Assembly: GCA_037044905.1 (NCBI GenBank) | Contig: JBAOKB010000168.1 | Location: 304,493-368,492 of the forward strand | DNA: 64,000 nt | DNA from: Hortaea werneckii | Lineage: Eukaryota; Ascomycota; Dothideomycetes; Mycosphaerellales; Teratosphaeriaceae | Reading direction: 5' to 3' | Shown: positions 32,373 to 43,811 of the stretch, one piece after another | How positions within the stretch are numbered: the first letter of the stretch is position 1 | How the letters are laid out: every line of letters begins with the position of its first letter | Translations under genes and position numbers: made by a program | Notes under the pieces: model-generated | What the model was told of the DNA's origin: nothing | The model's database searches: none | Seen by the model: only the letters and a program-made list of their open reading frames with translations

Positions 32373-33377
32373 ATGGTAAAGCATACTATCGTCGCCCTGG
32401 ACGACTTTTGGGTCTCGCCATCTCCCAACTTCGACCATGAAATCATTGAATATCCCACAACGGGCCCTGATCAGCTTGTGGAACGGATGAAACCTGCTAC
32501 AATCGTCACGACAGCGGCTATGAAAGTGACGAGAGCCGGGATCGAAGCGGCCGAAAACCTGCAGCTCATCGTTTGCACGGGGACGGGTTCTGACCATATT
32601 GACAAGGTTGCAGCGCGAGAGCGAGGCGTCACCGTCTGTAATGTTCCCGCTCAGAATACGGATAGTGTAGCCGAGCATGCTTTTGCTCTGTACTATGCCT
32701 TACGGAGACATGTTGTCGAACTGCATCATATCACAGCAGCCGGTGATGAGTGGCCGAAAGGCCATGTCTTTCGACGGCTTGATCCGCCTCCTCGAGTCAA
32801 TTCTGAAGAGACGTTAGTCGTCGTGGGTTACGGCGCTATCGGTATGACCTCCATTCTCGAAGCTGAAGCCGAGGACGAGGACTAATCTCATCTTGCAGGC
32901 AAGGCCATCGAGCGAATGGGAAAAGCGCTGGGCATGCAAGTGCTCATCGCAGAACGGAAAGATGCACAGCACGCTCGTGAAGGTCGTGTAGCTTTTGCAG
33001 AGGCCATCAGACAAGGCACGATTGTGATCGTGTCAGCTCCGCTCGACGCAAGTACCCGGGGCATGATCGCCGGACCGGAACTGGCAATGATGGACCCTAC
33101 TGCTCGGCTTATCAACGTGGGACGTGGCGGCGTGGTAGACGAGCGTGCACTTGCTCAGGCGCTGAAGGACCGGAAGATAGGCGGTGCTGCTACGGATGTG
33201 TTTGAGACGGAGCCAGCAACCGCCGCGACTTCGCCATTACTGGAGGCCGGGATTCCGAATTTGGTGCTTTCGCCTCATATCGCCTGGTACTCGTCAAAGA
33301 CGAAGCAAGGAACTCTGAAAACCATCAAGGCCAATCTGGAAGCCTTTGTTGCTGGGCGGCCGATCAACGTAGTATAG
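32373..33377 (+). CDS. D-2-hydroxyacid dehydrogenase (NAD-dependent)
   Basis: Oxidoreductase of the D-isomer-specific 2-hydroxyacid dehydrogenase family, interconverting a 2-keto acid and its D-2-hydroxyacid. Exons 32373-32841 and 32899-33377 (57-nt intron splitting the Gly-rich loop) give 315 aa. The Rossmann motif is GYGAIGKAIERMGKALGM. The catalytic Arg (NVGRGGVVDE), Glu (TDVFETEPA) and His (LSPHIAW) are all present. Subgroup is closest in appearance to glycerate/hydroxypyruvate-reductase-like enzymes, but substrate is not assignable. The divergent neighbour is a carboxylate-type permease, so uptake and oxidation of one organic acid is a reasonable inference. Confidence 0.92.
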
Positions 33378-33887
33378 AAGATAAAGGGCCTTGCGGCGAC
33401 TAAGCTTTACTCCACCTCCGCCGCCACGGCACACATTTCCGCTGCTCCCTCCAAACCGTCTTCGGTGATTGTGGCCAAACCAAAATGCCATTAAAGCCTT
33501 TGCAAGCCCGACATGCCAGCTTCCCTAGATCCCCCCCTTATCTTGCCCCTGAACGGTGCGTTACCGCCTGCTGGAACACGAACAATCGTTGCAGTGACAT
33601 TACAATTTGTCCCTTGGAAGAAGCAAAAGCAATTCCCAAAATCGAGGAGAGTCAGAACAAACCATCTACAACGATCAGGACCGGCTAAGGGTTGTCGAAA
33701 ATGGAAACACCCTGAGTCAGCCCGGGGACCACATCAGCATCTGACCTGTCACGCCAGCACCGAAGACCTTGGATCGTCGCCCGAAGCCCCCCACACTGTC
33801 TCTGTGCTGGTTTTTCTGTCAGGAGGGCAAAAAGGAATCGGCTTCCTCCTGGACTCAAACCAGGACCAATTGAGGCTCTTGTTCGCT
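33378..33887. other. intergenic; tRNA T-arm-like remnant near the end
   Basis: No protein gene. At 33848-33864 (minus) the sequence folds as CCTGG-TTTGAGT-CCAGG, like a tRNA T arm with one deviation in the B box, but no full cloverleaf can be built around it. Confidence 0.45.
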
Positions 33888-33971
33888 TGGACAAACCCGG
33901 AATTGAACCGGGGACCTCACCCAGACTCGTAATGGTGCTAAGGGTGCATCATACCACTAGACCATATGCCC
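33888..33971 (-). tRNA. tRNA-Ala(AGC): tRNA-Ala (AGC anticodon) with 12-nt intron
   Basis: Cloverleaf on the minus strand. The acceptor is GGGCATA/TTTGTCC, with the G3-T70 pair that marks alanine identity and one T-T mismatch at position 6. The D stem is GTC/GAT with one wobble. The anticodon stem is CACCC/GGGTG, with loop TTAGCA, a 12-nt intron after position 37 (33924-33935 on plus), then T38. The anticodon AGC is at 33939-33937. The variable loop is AGGTC, the T arm CCCGG-TTCAATT-CCGGG, and the discriminator A. Confidence 0.9.
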
Positions 33972-34544
33972 TGTATCAACGTGGGACCGTCGATTGTCGT
34001 TGTTCACATTTTTTCAGTGAGCTGGTGGGGAGCCAAGGGTTAAAGTTTGTATATATTTAGCCGCACGCGCTAGCGGGAAAGCCCCGCCAATCGAAATTTC
34101 TCCCTAAGCGCTGCGAACGTGCCGTACAGCGTAACACTGCGCCGGGAAAGTCTGATCTAGATACCTTTTACTCACTCGATGTGTTGAACATGCACACGAG
34201 CACCTCACGCCAGGGCTTGATAAGCCTCTATGAAGCGATACCGAAAGCCCCAAGGGCGCTTGCTGTACAAGGAGCCCAGTGATCTCCAACCCTTTGTACC
34301 ATTCCACATGCCTGAATGGGAACGCAGATGGTTGTGGGATGCCCTTCCATTTCGAGACTGTCTGGAGGGGTGCTTTTTACGTTACTTGTGTTGACCATGG
34401 ATCCCCCTCGCAACATCTTCTCGACCTCCCTAGATTGGCAACCCACATATCTAAGGGCGGTGCTTGAGCCTCGCTCCCCGGTTCCACAGAGAGACTGGGT
34501 CACTGGCGACTGCAGACCATCAGCTTGCCGTTGGACTATCTCGG
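33972..34544. other. intergenic, no gene seen
   Basis: Between tRNA-Ala and the end of the minus-strand secreted protein. Short overlapping frames are not supported. Confidence 0.5.
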
Positions 34545-36345
34545 CTACTGCGTCGTCATTTCCAGTTGAACCCACGGCTGACCGGTGAAGTTCTTCGGCA
34601 AGGTGTAGGTGAAATTGTAGAACTCGAAGTCACTGCGACTCCAGTCAGAATTGCCATGAGAACCAATCATCTTACTTACTGGGTAGTCTCGCTCGCACCG
34701 CCAAACATGCCGGCAAAGGTGAGATTCATGCTCATTTCTGGGTAGGTGGTCACCTTCACGTCAAGCCCATCTGCATCACTCCAGTCCAGGAGAGTGCCGT
34801 TAGGGGTAGGTGGTGATAACAGAAATGTGAAGAGTGAAGATGAGTTGCCGTAGGGGTAGGTCAACTTCAAGCAACCAGGAGTCACCTCTGCGTCGATTGC
34901 TGACTCCGTGGCGTAATGCTACGCAATTTCATCAGCTTTTGCTAAGTTCCAATGAATCTAGAAGCTTACGACAAGGTATCCATCATCAGTTCCATCACCC
35001 TGGTACCACTGAGCGACAGCAGGGCTCCATTGGCCTGGATTCGTCGATGGCCCGCCGATCACGTCTTCATCGAATGAAATTGCTCCGATGGTGAGCCTTT
35101 CGCTGACCCACGTGGTGTAGTTGCGTAGGGCAAAGTCGAACGGAGGCGAATATGCCTGAGCATGAAATGTGTGTTCTCCCTGGAAAGATTTCAAAGCGCT
35201 TTGGACGTGAGCGGGAACCAGCGCGACATGAACATCCGCCAAGATTGCGAGCAAAGGTCCAAAGGCAAAATCCGAATGGTGTGACATGGCCGCAACCTGG
35301 GAATTAGTCAGCGAGATGAGCATCTTGCTCTACGTGACAAGATGCAACTCACATTGTAGTAAACACTCGATTCCTCTCTGCCAACGAAAAGCCAGATCCA
35401 AGGTGCTAGGATGCCGAGATACCTGTTCATGTCCCAGCCGTAAGTCCGGTCCCATGGGCCAGCCAAATTTCTCATTCCCGGATGCCAAAGCTGTCCGACG
35501 CTTTCCCAGGTTGCCGAGATCATACGAGCTGCATTTTGCTTCAGGACGGAGTCTTCCGGCATGTACTTATCCCACAACGTCAAGCCGTATAAGGAAACTC
35601 CAGTGTACGTCGCGCTGTTGAACTCGGAAAGCGTGTTCGTCATATTAAACAAAGATACAATCTCGCGACCGTACATCTCTCCCGCGGCGGTCATGTTTGT
35701 GTCGTTTAAGCGTCGTCCTGTCCAACCGCTCACGACGGCTCGCATGATGGAGGGATTGCTATAACATGGGTAGAGGTTGTCCCCGTCCACGCCACCAACT
35801 CGATATGAATCACCGACGGCGTTATGGTACAGAGATTGCACAAGAAGCCCCTGGACCTCATTGCTTAGCAGATGGGAATATTCTTCCAAGGCGATGATGA
35901 GCGAAGTGCCAATGAACCCTCGCCAGTTTGGATCCCAGGTGTCGTAGATCTCGGCTGGATAGACTGGAGTGCCAACTAGTGGCTCCTCGGGCTCCTTTTG
36001 GTAAGTACCATACCACTGCTGGCTTGGGTCCGTGAATTGCCCGCTGACGACGTTCTTGAAGACTCTCTCGGCATTCGCAACATCGTCGCCTTGATTCCGA
36101 GCCAGTAGGCCGACTGCGTACCAAGTCGATGTCCTGGTTTCGTGCCTCATTGCGGATGCCGGAGTTTGGTCCGTCTCATCAAGTAGATAGCCTGCTACTG
36201 GATCCCAGAAATACTCCAGGTAGGACATAGATGTTTCGAAAAGTGAACAGGCATTGCTTGAAAAAGTAGCCGGGCATGAGGACGAGCCCTCAACGACAGC
36301 AACACTCAATAGGAGCAGGGCAGCACGCATCTTGATGTGTTGCAT
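34545..36345 (-). CDS. secreted protein, helical-barrel enzyme-like, family unknown
   Basis: I do not recognise the family. Exons 36345-35353, 35296-34970, 34918-34680 and 34632-34545 give 548 aa in one consistent frame. The last exon is reached through a 47-nt intron (donor CA|GTAAGT) that avoids a TAA immediately at the junction. The N-terminus MQHIKMRAALLLLSVAVVEG is a signal peptide (Met 6 is an alternative start). Visible features are Trp/Tyr-rich motifs (ETRTSTWYAVGLLARN, YDTWDPNWRGFIGTS, PCYSNPSIMRAVVSGW, DRTYGWDMNRYLGILAPWIW), several NxT/S sequons and a beta-rich C-terminal part (LPKNFTGQPWVQLEM). The helical repeats suggest an (alpha/alpha)6-barrel carbohydrate-active enzyme, but this is inference only. 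Divergent from a permease with 340 nt between starts. Confidence 0.8.
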
Positions 36346-36685
36346 GTTGGACTATGAGTTGGGTGTTGGGTCCCGCCTTTGAACGTTCATCATCCGGCTC
36401 TATATTTCCCCTCCGTATCCAAGGCTAACTATCGAATGCGGGGAAAGTCTGCAGGTTGCTCCATCAAAGGTCTGTCGCTAGGCCGGTATCTTTGACATCT
36501 GCTCCACCCTGCTGCCGATCACCGGCAATTGAAGCCGAACTTCACCGAAGCCAAGATAAACTTGCATAGCTGACGGCCAGCAGCGATATGGGTTTGGATA
36601 TATCTTCGACGATGAACCCGTACTACTGCGAAAGCCCTTGTGCACAGGTATCAATCCACATACGTCTTCGTTGCCAACCGCAGTC
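36346..36685. promoter_or_regulatory. shared divergent promoter region
   Basis: 340 nt between the starts of the secreted protein (minus) and the APC permease (plus). A TATATTT-like element lies near 36399. No operator is identified. Confidence 0.4.
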
Positions 36686-38344
36686 ATGGAGAAAGGTCAA
36701 CCTAGCATCTCGACATCGACACCCACTAGTCATACCGACAAAGATGCTGGCTCCGTTCTTGATGCAGATGAAATGCGCCTGGCAGAAATGGGTACGTTGC
36801 ATTCCAATGACAAGAAAGCCATCGCTAAGGGTTGTGCTTTCAAGGCCACAAGCAAGAGCTTCAGCGCCATTTCACCAAGCTGAGTCTTGTTGGTTTGGCG
36901 AGTACGACGACCATATCGTGGACTGGCCTTGGTCTAGGATTGACAACAGAAATCGCTGCTGGCGGCCCGGGCGCAGTCATATACGGATTCATTCTGGTGT
37001 TCATTCTACAATGCTTCCTAGGTGCCTCGCTAGCGGAGTTTGTCTCCTCATATCCTACTGAGGGAGCGATGTATCACTGGATCGCAGCAATTGCTCCAAG
37101 AAGAGTGATGGGCTTTCTGAGCTTTATGACCGGATACTTCACTGTCTTTGGGTGGATCTTTACGACTGCGTCGACCAATCTTATATACGCCCAAACTCTT
37201 ATGGCCCTGGTTGCTCTCTACCATCCCGGCATGACCATTCAGACTTGGCAGACCTTTGTGGCATACGAAGGTCTCAACATGATTACTGCGCTTGTTGTTC
37301 TTTACGGAAACAAGCTAATACCCAGCCTAAACCGCTTCTCTCTGTTCTACTTGCAGATCGGCTATTTCACCGTAATGGTCACAGTCGCTGCATGCGCGCC
37401 TAAACATCAATCCAGCGAATTCGTCTTTCGAACCTGGATCAATACTACTGGTTGGGAGAACCAAGTCATATGTTTCATTACCGGCTTGGTCAATCCTCTC
37501 TACAGTTTGGGCGGCCTGGATGGGGTCTCTCACATCACGGAGGAAATGCCAAATCCATCGAAAAACGCACCTCTCGCGATAGCGATCACCCTATCAATCG
37601 CATTCGTCACCGGCATCACCTACCTGATAACTTTAATGTTCTCCGTGCAGGACTGGACGGCTCTGTCCAACTCCAACACCCAACTCCCATTGGCCGAGCT
37701 CTTCCGCCAAGCTACGAGTAATGCTGGAGGAGCTTTCGCTCTCACGTTTCTAATATTCATTGCGCTTGGACCATGTGTTGTTGGATCACAACTAAGCACA
37801 GGAAGGATGTTCTGGGCCTTTTCCAGAGATGGAGCATTACCATTTTCCGAATTGTGAGTTGGCCCGTCTGCTGCCTTATGGTGATAACGTATGCTTACAC
37901 GAAAACAGCTGGTCGAAGATACATCTGTCGAAACGAATCCCGTTCAACGCTCAATTGGCGGTGTACGGTATTGTGGGTGCTCTCGGCTGCCTCTACCTTG
38001 GCTCTTCGACTGCATTCAACTCGCTGATGGGCACCGCCGTCACAGTGAATAACTCGGCGTACATGGTACCGATCCTCACCAATCTACTCACAGGACGACG
38101 CAACATGCATAAGGGGAGCTTCTTCATGTCTGGCTGGAAAGGCTTCGCAGTCAATACCATCGCCGTTTGCTGGCTATCTTTCGCGATAGTATTCTTCAGC
38201 TTTCCGTATTATAAGCCGGTCACTGCTCAAAATATGAACTACACTTGCGTCGTAGTCGGCGGACTTGCTTTGCTCCAACTTGGATGGTGGCTCTGTGTTG
38301 GGAAGGGATACAGTCTGCGTATGCTGAAAGCGAAAGAGACCTAG
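36686..38344 (+). CDS. APC-family amino-acid/choline-type permease
   Basis: Amino acid-polyamine-organocation transporter of the fungal GABA/choline permease type, plasma membrane. Exons 36686-36791, 36845-37853 and 37909-38344 give 516 aa, intact. The signature LAEMGHKQELQRHFTKLSLVG opens the domain across intron 1. Helix 1 follows (WTGLGLGLTTEIAAGGPGAV), then the conserved SLAEFVSSYPTEGAMYHWIA and PNPSKNAPLAIAITLSIAFV. There are twelve hydrophobic segments. The last exon starts with FWSKIHLSKRIPFNAQL. Start chosen at MEKGQPSIST, which precedes the usual cytosolic tail. Context with a secreted enzyme-like protein and a Zn2Cys6 regulator suggests nutrient-specific induction; the transported substrate is unknown. 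Confidence 0.9.
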
Positions 38345-38833
38345 AGGACACGGCCTTTACGGGAGGGAAGAAAAGGGGAAACTAGATCGGGCACTGGCAG
38401 CATCAAAGTTGATTGAGCGATGTAAAATCGATCGCGCTATTCGCGAATGGCTGATATAAACATGAATTCATGTAAAAATTGTGTGAATACAGGTGTCGCG
38501 TTTCTTCAGATTATGTGTCAACCTGGTACAGTCGAGCTGAAGTCTTACTAAAATTCGAGCTATCTCGGCATAGTCCTTTGCCATTGTTGACCAAGCTGGA
38601 GAGAGCGTGCCAAAATTTTCTCTCCATGATTGAAATCAGTAAGTGCTACTGCATCATCTGCCATGTAGTCGAAATAGTCATTGAGCTGTCCTGAGCTTGG
38701 AATGTCGAAGTGAATATCTGGTAGCAGTCCATCAGGTCTCCCTTAGCTGCGCTTGCGACCCTCGAAAGACTTGGATTGGTCAAGCTGGTACAAGCCCATT
38801 GTGTTCATCTAAAAGATGCTTTAGCTTCATGGT
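38345..38833. other. intergenic between convergent genes
   Basis: About 490 nt of likely 3' untranslated sequence for the permease and the regulator. No gene seen. Confidence 0.5.
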
Positions 38834-40781
38834 TCAGGAGCCGACCCCCAATACCTGCATACCATCGTCCTCTGGCCAAAGGTAACGATTCAATGAGTCG
38901 AGGCTAGCCTCATCAAACAACTGCCAAGGGTCGCGGAAGGGATTGCCAGCGTCGCTCGTTGTTAGCATTCGAGCCGTTGTGTGATCATTTGCCACATGTT
39001 GCAATTTGAGCTCGAGATGCTCGGCCAGGGTGTGCCGTAAACTTGGCATCGGCTCACCGGTTTGTTTCAAGAGATCTAGATGGACACGGATAGCCTGGAT
39101 ATCGCCTGGTTCGATGTAACCTCCCTGCGCACCCTGTAGTACAATGAGCCCAGCCCATGTAATCATGATGAGATCCCAGTTAGACCAGATTGTGGAATCG
39201 CGAGTATGGAGCTTGACGGTCGCCTTAGCGGACAGCAAAAGCTCGTGACGCTCATTGGGGGTCTCATGGGGCGAGAAGATGTCGAACTGTCTTGATGGGA
39301 GATAGATGGAGAGGACCAGCAAACGATGTAGTACGTATTGGCGGTAGACCGCTTTTCGATCCTTCTCGCTTTCAAATGGGCCAAGACTAAAGCGTGCAAG
39401 CCAATCATCCAGTTGCCTAGCCCAATCCCTGATGACCGCTGTGTCAACACCAGAGTACGAGTGTCCAGTTAACGCTACGTCCGCTTCGCCATTTTTTGCA
39501 AAATACGACCAAATGGTGGGTAGGCCGCGCCCAGCAAAATGTGTGAGGCCGACATGCATCATGCGTGATAGACCTGCAGACATTCGTCAGGGCAAGCTTT
39601 TTCTACTCCAGATATTGAAGAGGACATTCACTGACTGTATAGCTGATCTGTGGAAGACATTTGGATGCTATGTAGAGGCGGCTCCAAAGGTAGGGTTGGA
39701 CAGGTCAGGTGTAGCGATGCATGTTCCAGATCAAGAATTTGGAGCCCGGTGAAAAGCTGCTGCCACTGATGAGTATTATTTGTTAGCCTGGGCGGACAGT
39801 GTTCGAGGAGCAGCCGGTAGGCGGCAGATAGCCACAGTCCAGTATGTCTTGTCTGACCTTCGCTCAGTAAAGCCGCTAGTACAATACCAAGGACCATTTG
39901 AAAGCCCCATTCTTCGCTGATTTCAAACGGTGTGGTGCTAGCACCAAGGTTGTCATTCGGCATCATGAGGCAAGACATTTCATGGCAAAGGCTTGAATGG
40001 TACGTCGGAGCATACTGTGCCACACAAGCAGGTCCTCGACTTGCGGAGCAGTACAGCATGGACGCGAGAAGCAAGGGCGTCGGTGCAGTAAAAACCTGCT
40101 TTTGTGGAAGGAAATGTAGACCTGGCATTGCATCGTGGAATCTGTCGACATTTAGCAAGCGAAATCAGCTTTCGATTTGACACTATCATACGATTTCCAT
40201 AGATGCTCTACTATCCCAGTGTCCCAGGCATTCGCGTTTGGTGCTCCGGCAGCCTTCGTCTTCAATTGCACTGTGGCCGCCAGTACGGGAGCCATGGAGC
40301 GGTTCAGTCCCACGGGAGTAGTACTATTGGACGGGTGTGAAGTGTCGTCCAAGTCCTCAATGCTCAGGCCAAGATGCTTTTCAATGCGCTCTACACGGTG
40401 GATGAGAGCTTGCGCAGAGCCAACATCCTGAACTCTTTGCGCACTTGTGGATTCTAACAAAAGTTCTGAGTCTCGCAATGATGCTGCCTAGCGATAATTA
40501 AGCAATGATACTGCTACTCCCCAAAGACATTTGACTTTACTTACGTTGGCTCGAGGTCGAAACACGCATGGGAGTTGCATCCTGTGACATCTCCGACAAG
40601 ATGGTCCAGCATTGGGCTTTGCCGGCATGCACTTCATCTTCTGCTTTCTGCAGGCCACTGCATCCGCAAGACTTAGCTTCTACAAAACACCATTCGTCAT
40701 CAACATACAGCAAGCCTTTCGAGCCCTTTCGTTCTCTCCTTCTTGACGATCATTCTGTTGGTCACTGAAACGTGAGGTCAT
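38834..40781 (-). CDS. Zn(II)2Cys6 transcription factor with fungal_trans-type middle region
   Basis: Fungal-specific regulator. Five exons: 40781-40709, 40657-40545, 40487-40192, 40141-39636 and 39573-38834, total 575 aa with no frameshift. The binuclear zinc cluster spans intron 1: CLACRKQKMKC, ten residues, CRRCHRMQLPC, which is the CX2CX6CX10CX2CX6C pattern. A linker with coiled-coil character follows (ALIHRVERIEKHLGLSIED). The helical fungal transcription-factor domain starts at HDAMPGLHFLPQKQVFTAPT. The C-terminus includes LPTIWSYF and a Glu/Leu-rich helix. Start chosen at MTSRFSDQQN, in frame with the zinc cluster. It sits beside the permease and secreted protein and is a candidate local regulator. 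Confidence 0.9.
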
Positions 40782-41644
40782 TTTGCTCCCGACCAATCAC
40801 TTGCATAAAGTGTACATTCGCCGTTCTCCGGCGCACAGCGGCAAGATCAAAATGTTGCAAGCCGTTCCCGTTCCTCTACACGAACCATGGTCAGGATTAG
40901 AATAATTAGTTTGTCGAGCGTGGAGCGCTGTACTACTGTATCTCGGTATGCCCGGGCAACTCTTGCCCGCCCCAACGTACCGGCGAAAGCCGGCAATCTT
41001 CGGCTGGGAGAGCGGTAATTCCTGGCCCCAGTGTCGGACACAGGCAATACAGTCTGAACTTCCATAAGGATCGCGAAAGTCCATTGTGTCTCATTGCTAT
41101 AGATGGGGTATTGTTAACCAAAGGTACAATATAGTAGCGTAGAGAGCAAAAATCCAACAGAGATTCTGGGTATAGAGCGGTATTGCGAGTCAGAAGATCC
41201 TATATCGAGTTCGGACTGTAGCATCATGCTTTCAGCAAAGCGCAGGATGTACTTGCGGACTTCCTGGAGGGCATTAGAGCTGGATCCAAATCTCGACCCG
41301 GTTGATAATGCAGTATTTGAGGTGAGCAACATTCCAGATGACAGTATTTGGACGCGGCTTTGGGGCTGCCATTTGCTGTACGAAACCTGTTCCTGCGCGA
41401 AAGATAATCCAAGGTCAAGGCAAGTACGCTGTTCAGTGAACGATTGACGTAAAAGGGAGCTGAAGAGTCAAAAGCGTAAATGCTGACTTGACGAGCAAGC
41501 CGAATTACGTAAGTTACATGAAAATCATGCGCCCCGAGTTATCCTACCAACCCTACCCTCCCTTCCCACCATCACCCAAAGAACGCCATCGCTATGCTTG
41601 CGCTCCAGTAAACGCCCATACCTGGCCATCTTTTCTCGATTCGC
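40782..41644. other. intergenic, no gene seen
   Basis: About 0.86 kb upstream of the Zn2Cys6 gene and downstream of Caf1. Several short frames on both strands have no protein character. Confidence 0.5.
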
Positions 41645-43273
41645 CTACTTTCCATACGAGAAGTTGCCGAAAGTGCCCTGCCCTAAACCACCGCCGCCCA
41701 ATGCATGGCCGAACTGAGCTCCAGGAGTGGCGGCGCTGGTCAAGCCTGCATGCACATTCGTGGGTGTGCTTGGGTTACCGCCAGGTGTAAATGTCTGCGC
41801 GCTCGACTGCAAAGCCGACATGCCACCCCCTAGACCATTGACGGCGGCTTGTTGTTGGGGTGTTCCCTGGGCAGCGAAGAATTCCTCACGATACTGCTGG
41901 CTTGCCGGCGCTGCAACACCGTGCAGACCATAGATCTGGTCGGCAAGCTCTTCGTCAAGATTAGAGGAAAAGATCTTGTTCCTCATGGCCCAGAAGACGG
42001 ATCCTGTGAGCCAAGCGTCACTCCCACCCGTGTGCGCTGGACCAACACGTTGGCATCCAAGCTCGTCTGCCAAGTCCTGAAGCCCAGATTTCGTACCGAG
42101 TCCGTCGAGCACGCGAGTACCCTCCTGAGAAAGCCTTCCTTGAGCACGCATTCTTTGGGCGTGGCGGAGGAGGAACTTGATGTCCCAGAGCTTAGGGAAG
42201 AAAGTGGAGACTAATCCGAAAAAGTCGGCTTGGTCCACAGGTAGAGCGTCGTCGGTCAAGAGCTTGATCAAGTAACCGAAGTCGTACCCGCTGTGGAACG
42301 AGAGCCAATTGACCTCTTCGCTGAATGCGAGTCCAGACGTTGTAAGCAAGGAGCCAAATGTTGCGAGTTGAATTCCGTGATCCTGGTGGCGTTGAAAGTC
42401 GACCCCGCTAGTTCTCAGCAATTCGATTGAGGACTCGGCAAACATGTCTTCTTGAAGGTCAAAGTGGAAGTTGAAGACCCATGTGCATGGGATTAAGCCC
42501 ATCAAATTATTCTGGAATCCGCCCTTCATAGTGCCGCCTCGGCTGTTCAGCTCTGCAAGGAGCGCTGGATCCGCCTGTTGTGGCGGAACCTCCCCCTCGG
42601 GTGTCCAGAGCGTGATACCCACCTGGATGGGCTTAAGAATGTCGACATTGCATCGTAGCGTTTGGTAGTGATATTCGGCTTTGCTCCCCGCAAAATTTCC
42701 AATTGGACGGGCTACGATTCCGGGGAACTCTGCATCCATAGATACGTAGGGATACTTGACGATCAACTTCCGGAGAGTTTCGAACTCGACGTCGAGATTG
42801 TGACGCCAGACTTCGCGGATACGGGGGTGTGCTGTCTGAGGGTTGGGTTTCAGACCGGCGGTCACGGCCATATGACCTGTTGCTGCGTCGAGTTGATGAG
42901 GATGTGAGTGGAGGAGATTGCTCTCTTGCATGGCAGCGCCGCGAGCGAAACCTTGCTGCGCAGCGACGGAGGCGAGACCCTGGCCCTGCCCACCGCCAAA
43001 TGCCCCACCGCCATTGAATGAGCTGGCCTGGCCCGCTCCAGTTGAGAAGGCAGTGCCACCATAAGCAGATGTGGGGTTGAAGGGTGAAATGCCGCCATTT
43101 AGGATTGACTGTCCAGCACCGGCGTTAAAAGCTTGCGCTGTGTTTTGTGCACCAAATGTTGCTGGTATTGATTGAGCTTGATAGTGAGACTGTGGTATGC
43201 TGTGCTGCGCGTTCAGATGCTGGAAGGGGTTGGACATGTGGGAAGGATGCATCCGACCGACGGCCGGAGGCAT
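41645..43273 (-). CDS. pop2: CCR4-NOT deadenylase subunit Caf1/Pop2
   Basis: Poly(A)-specific 3' exoribonuclease of the DEDD superfamily, catalytic subunit of CCR4-NOT in cytoplasmic mRNA decay. One exon of 542 aa, intact. A low-complexity Gln/Gly/Ala-rich N-terminus of about 150 residues precedes the nuclease domain (REVWRHNLDVEFETLRKLI). Catalytic acidic residues are visible: MDAEFPG (Asp, Glu), HSGYDFGYL (Asp) and HTGGSDAWLT (His, Asp). The Gln/Gly-rich C-terminal extension (about 90 residues) is common in filamentous fungi. Start is ATG 43273; internal Met (MHPSHMSNPF) cannot be excluded. Divergent from the complex I B12 gene. Confidence 0.95.
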   Translation of the reverse strand: MPPAVGRMHPSHMSNPFQHLNAQHSIPQSHYQAQSIPATFGAQNTAQAFNAGAGQSILNGGISPFNPTSAYGGTAFSTGAGQASSFNGGGAFGGGQGQGLASVAAQQGFARGAAMQESNLLHSHPHQLDAATGHMAVTAGLKPNPQTAHPRIREVWRHNLDVEFETLRKLIVKYPYVSMDAEFPGIVARPIGNFAGSKAEYHYQTLRCNVDILKPIQVGITLWTPEGEVPPQQADPALLAELNSRGGTMKGGFQNNLMGLIPCTWVFNFHFDLQEDMFAESSIELLRTSGVDFQRHQDHGIQLATFGSLLTTSGLAFSEEVNWLSFHSGYDFGYLIKLLTDDALPVDQADFFGLVSTFFPKLWDIKFLLRHAQRMRAQGRLSQEGTRVLDGLGTKSGLQDLADELGCQRVGPAHTGGSDAWLTGSVFWAMRNKIFSSNLDEELADQIYGLHGVAAPASQQYREEFFAAQGTPQQQAAVNGLGGGMSALQSSAQTFTPGGNPSTPTNVHAGLTSAATPGAQFGHALGGGGLGQGTFGNFSYGK

Positions 43274-43811
43274 GGTTGCGGTATTGGGCCTATGCTGACG
43301 CCAATCTCTCTAAGTCCGCTGAGCCCAAAGATCTCGCTACCTTGAGCCTCTCGCCTTACACTCTTCTTGTTGTCTTCCGAAGCCTGAACCCTCGCAGTTT
43401 CGCACCTGGCTATGTATCGGGTATGGACCTGTATGAGGGGTGTTGCGGCGGGAGAGGTCGGCAGCAAGTTCTGCCTCGATCGGGGTCGTGTTTGACTGTC
43501 TGGTGCTTTCAGACCGTTGATGACTTTCTTAAGTTCCACGTAGCTGCGCGGTTTCGACTGCTTCTTGAGCGGTGTCGGCAATGGATGGATGAAGTTGAAG
43601 TGCTGAGAGGTCGCAAGGCCAAGGTGGAAGTCGCGACGCGCCCGAAGCAGTAAGCCAGCCGAGTGAGCGGGCTTGGCGCTGGCCTCCTCCGAAGCTTCAC
43701 GCCGCGACGACGACCTCACTGCACGTCTCCAAACGATTGCGTAGCCATAACATGTACGTCCTCCCTTCCTGAGGTGGCATTGACTAGCAAGCTGACTGAA
43801 GACATAGCAAA
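43274..43811. promoter_or_regulatory. divergent promoter region with probable 5' UTR intron
   Basis: 538 nt between Caf1 (minus) and the B12 subunit (plus). A GTACGT donor at about 43752, a GCTGAC branch-like sequence and a CATAG acceptor ending at 43806 suggest a 5' UTR intron directly upstream of the ATG at 43812. Confidence 0.45.
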
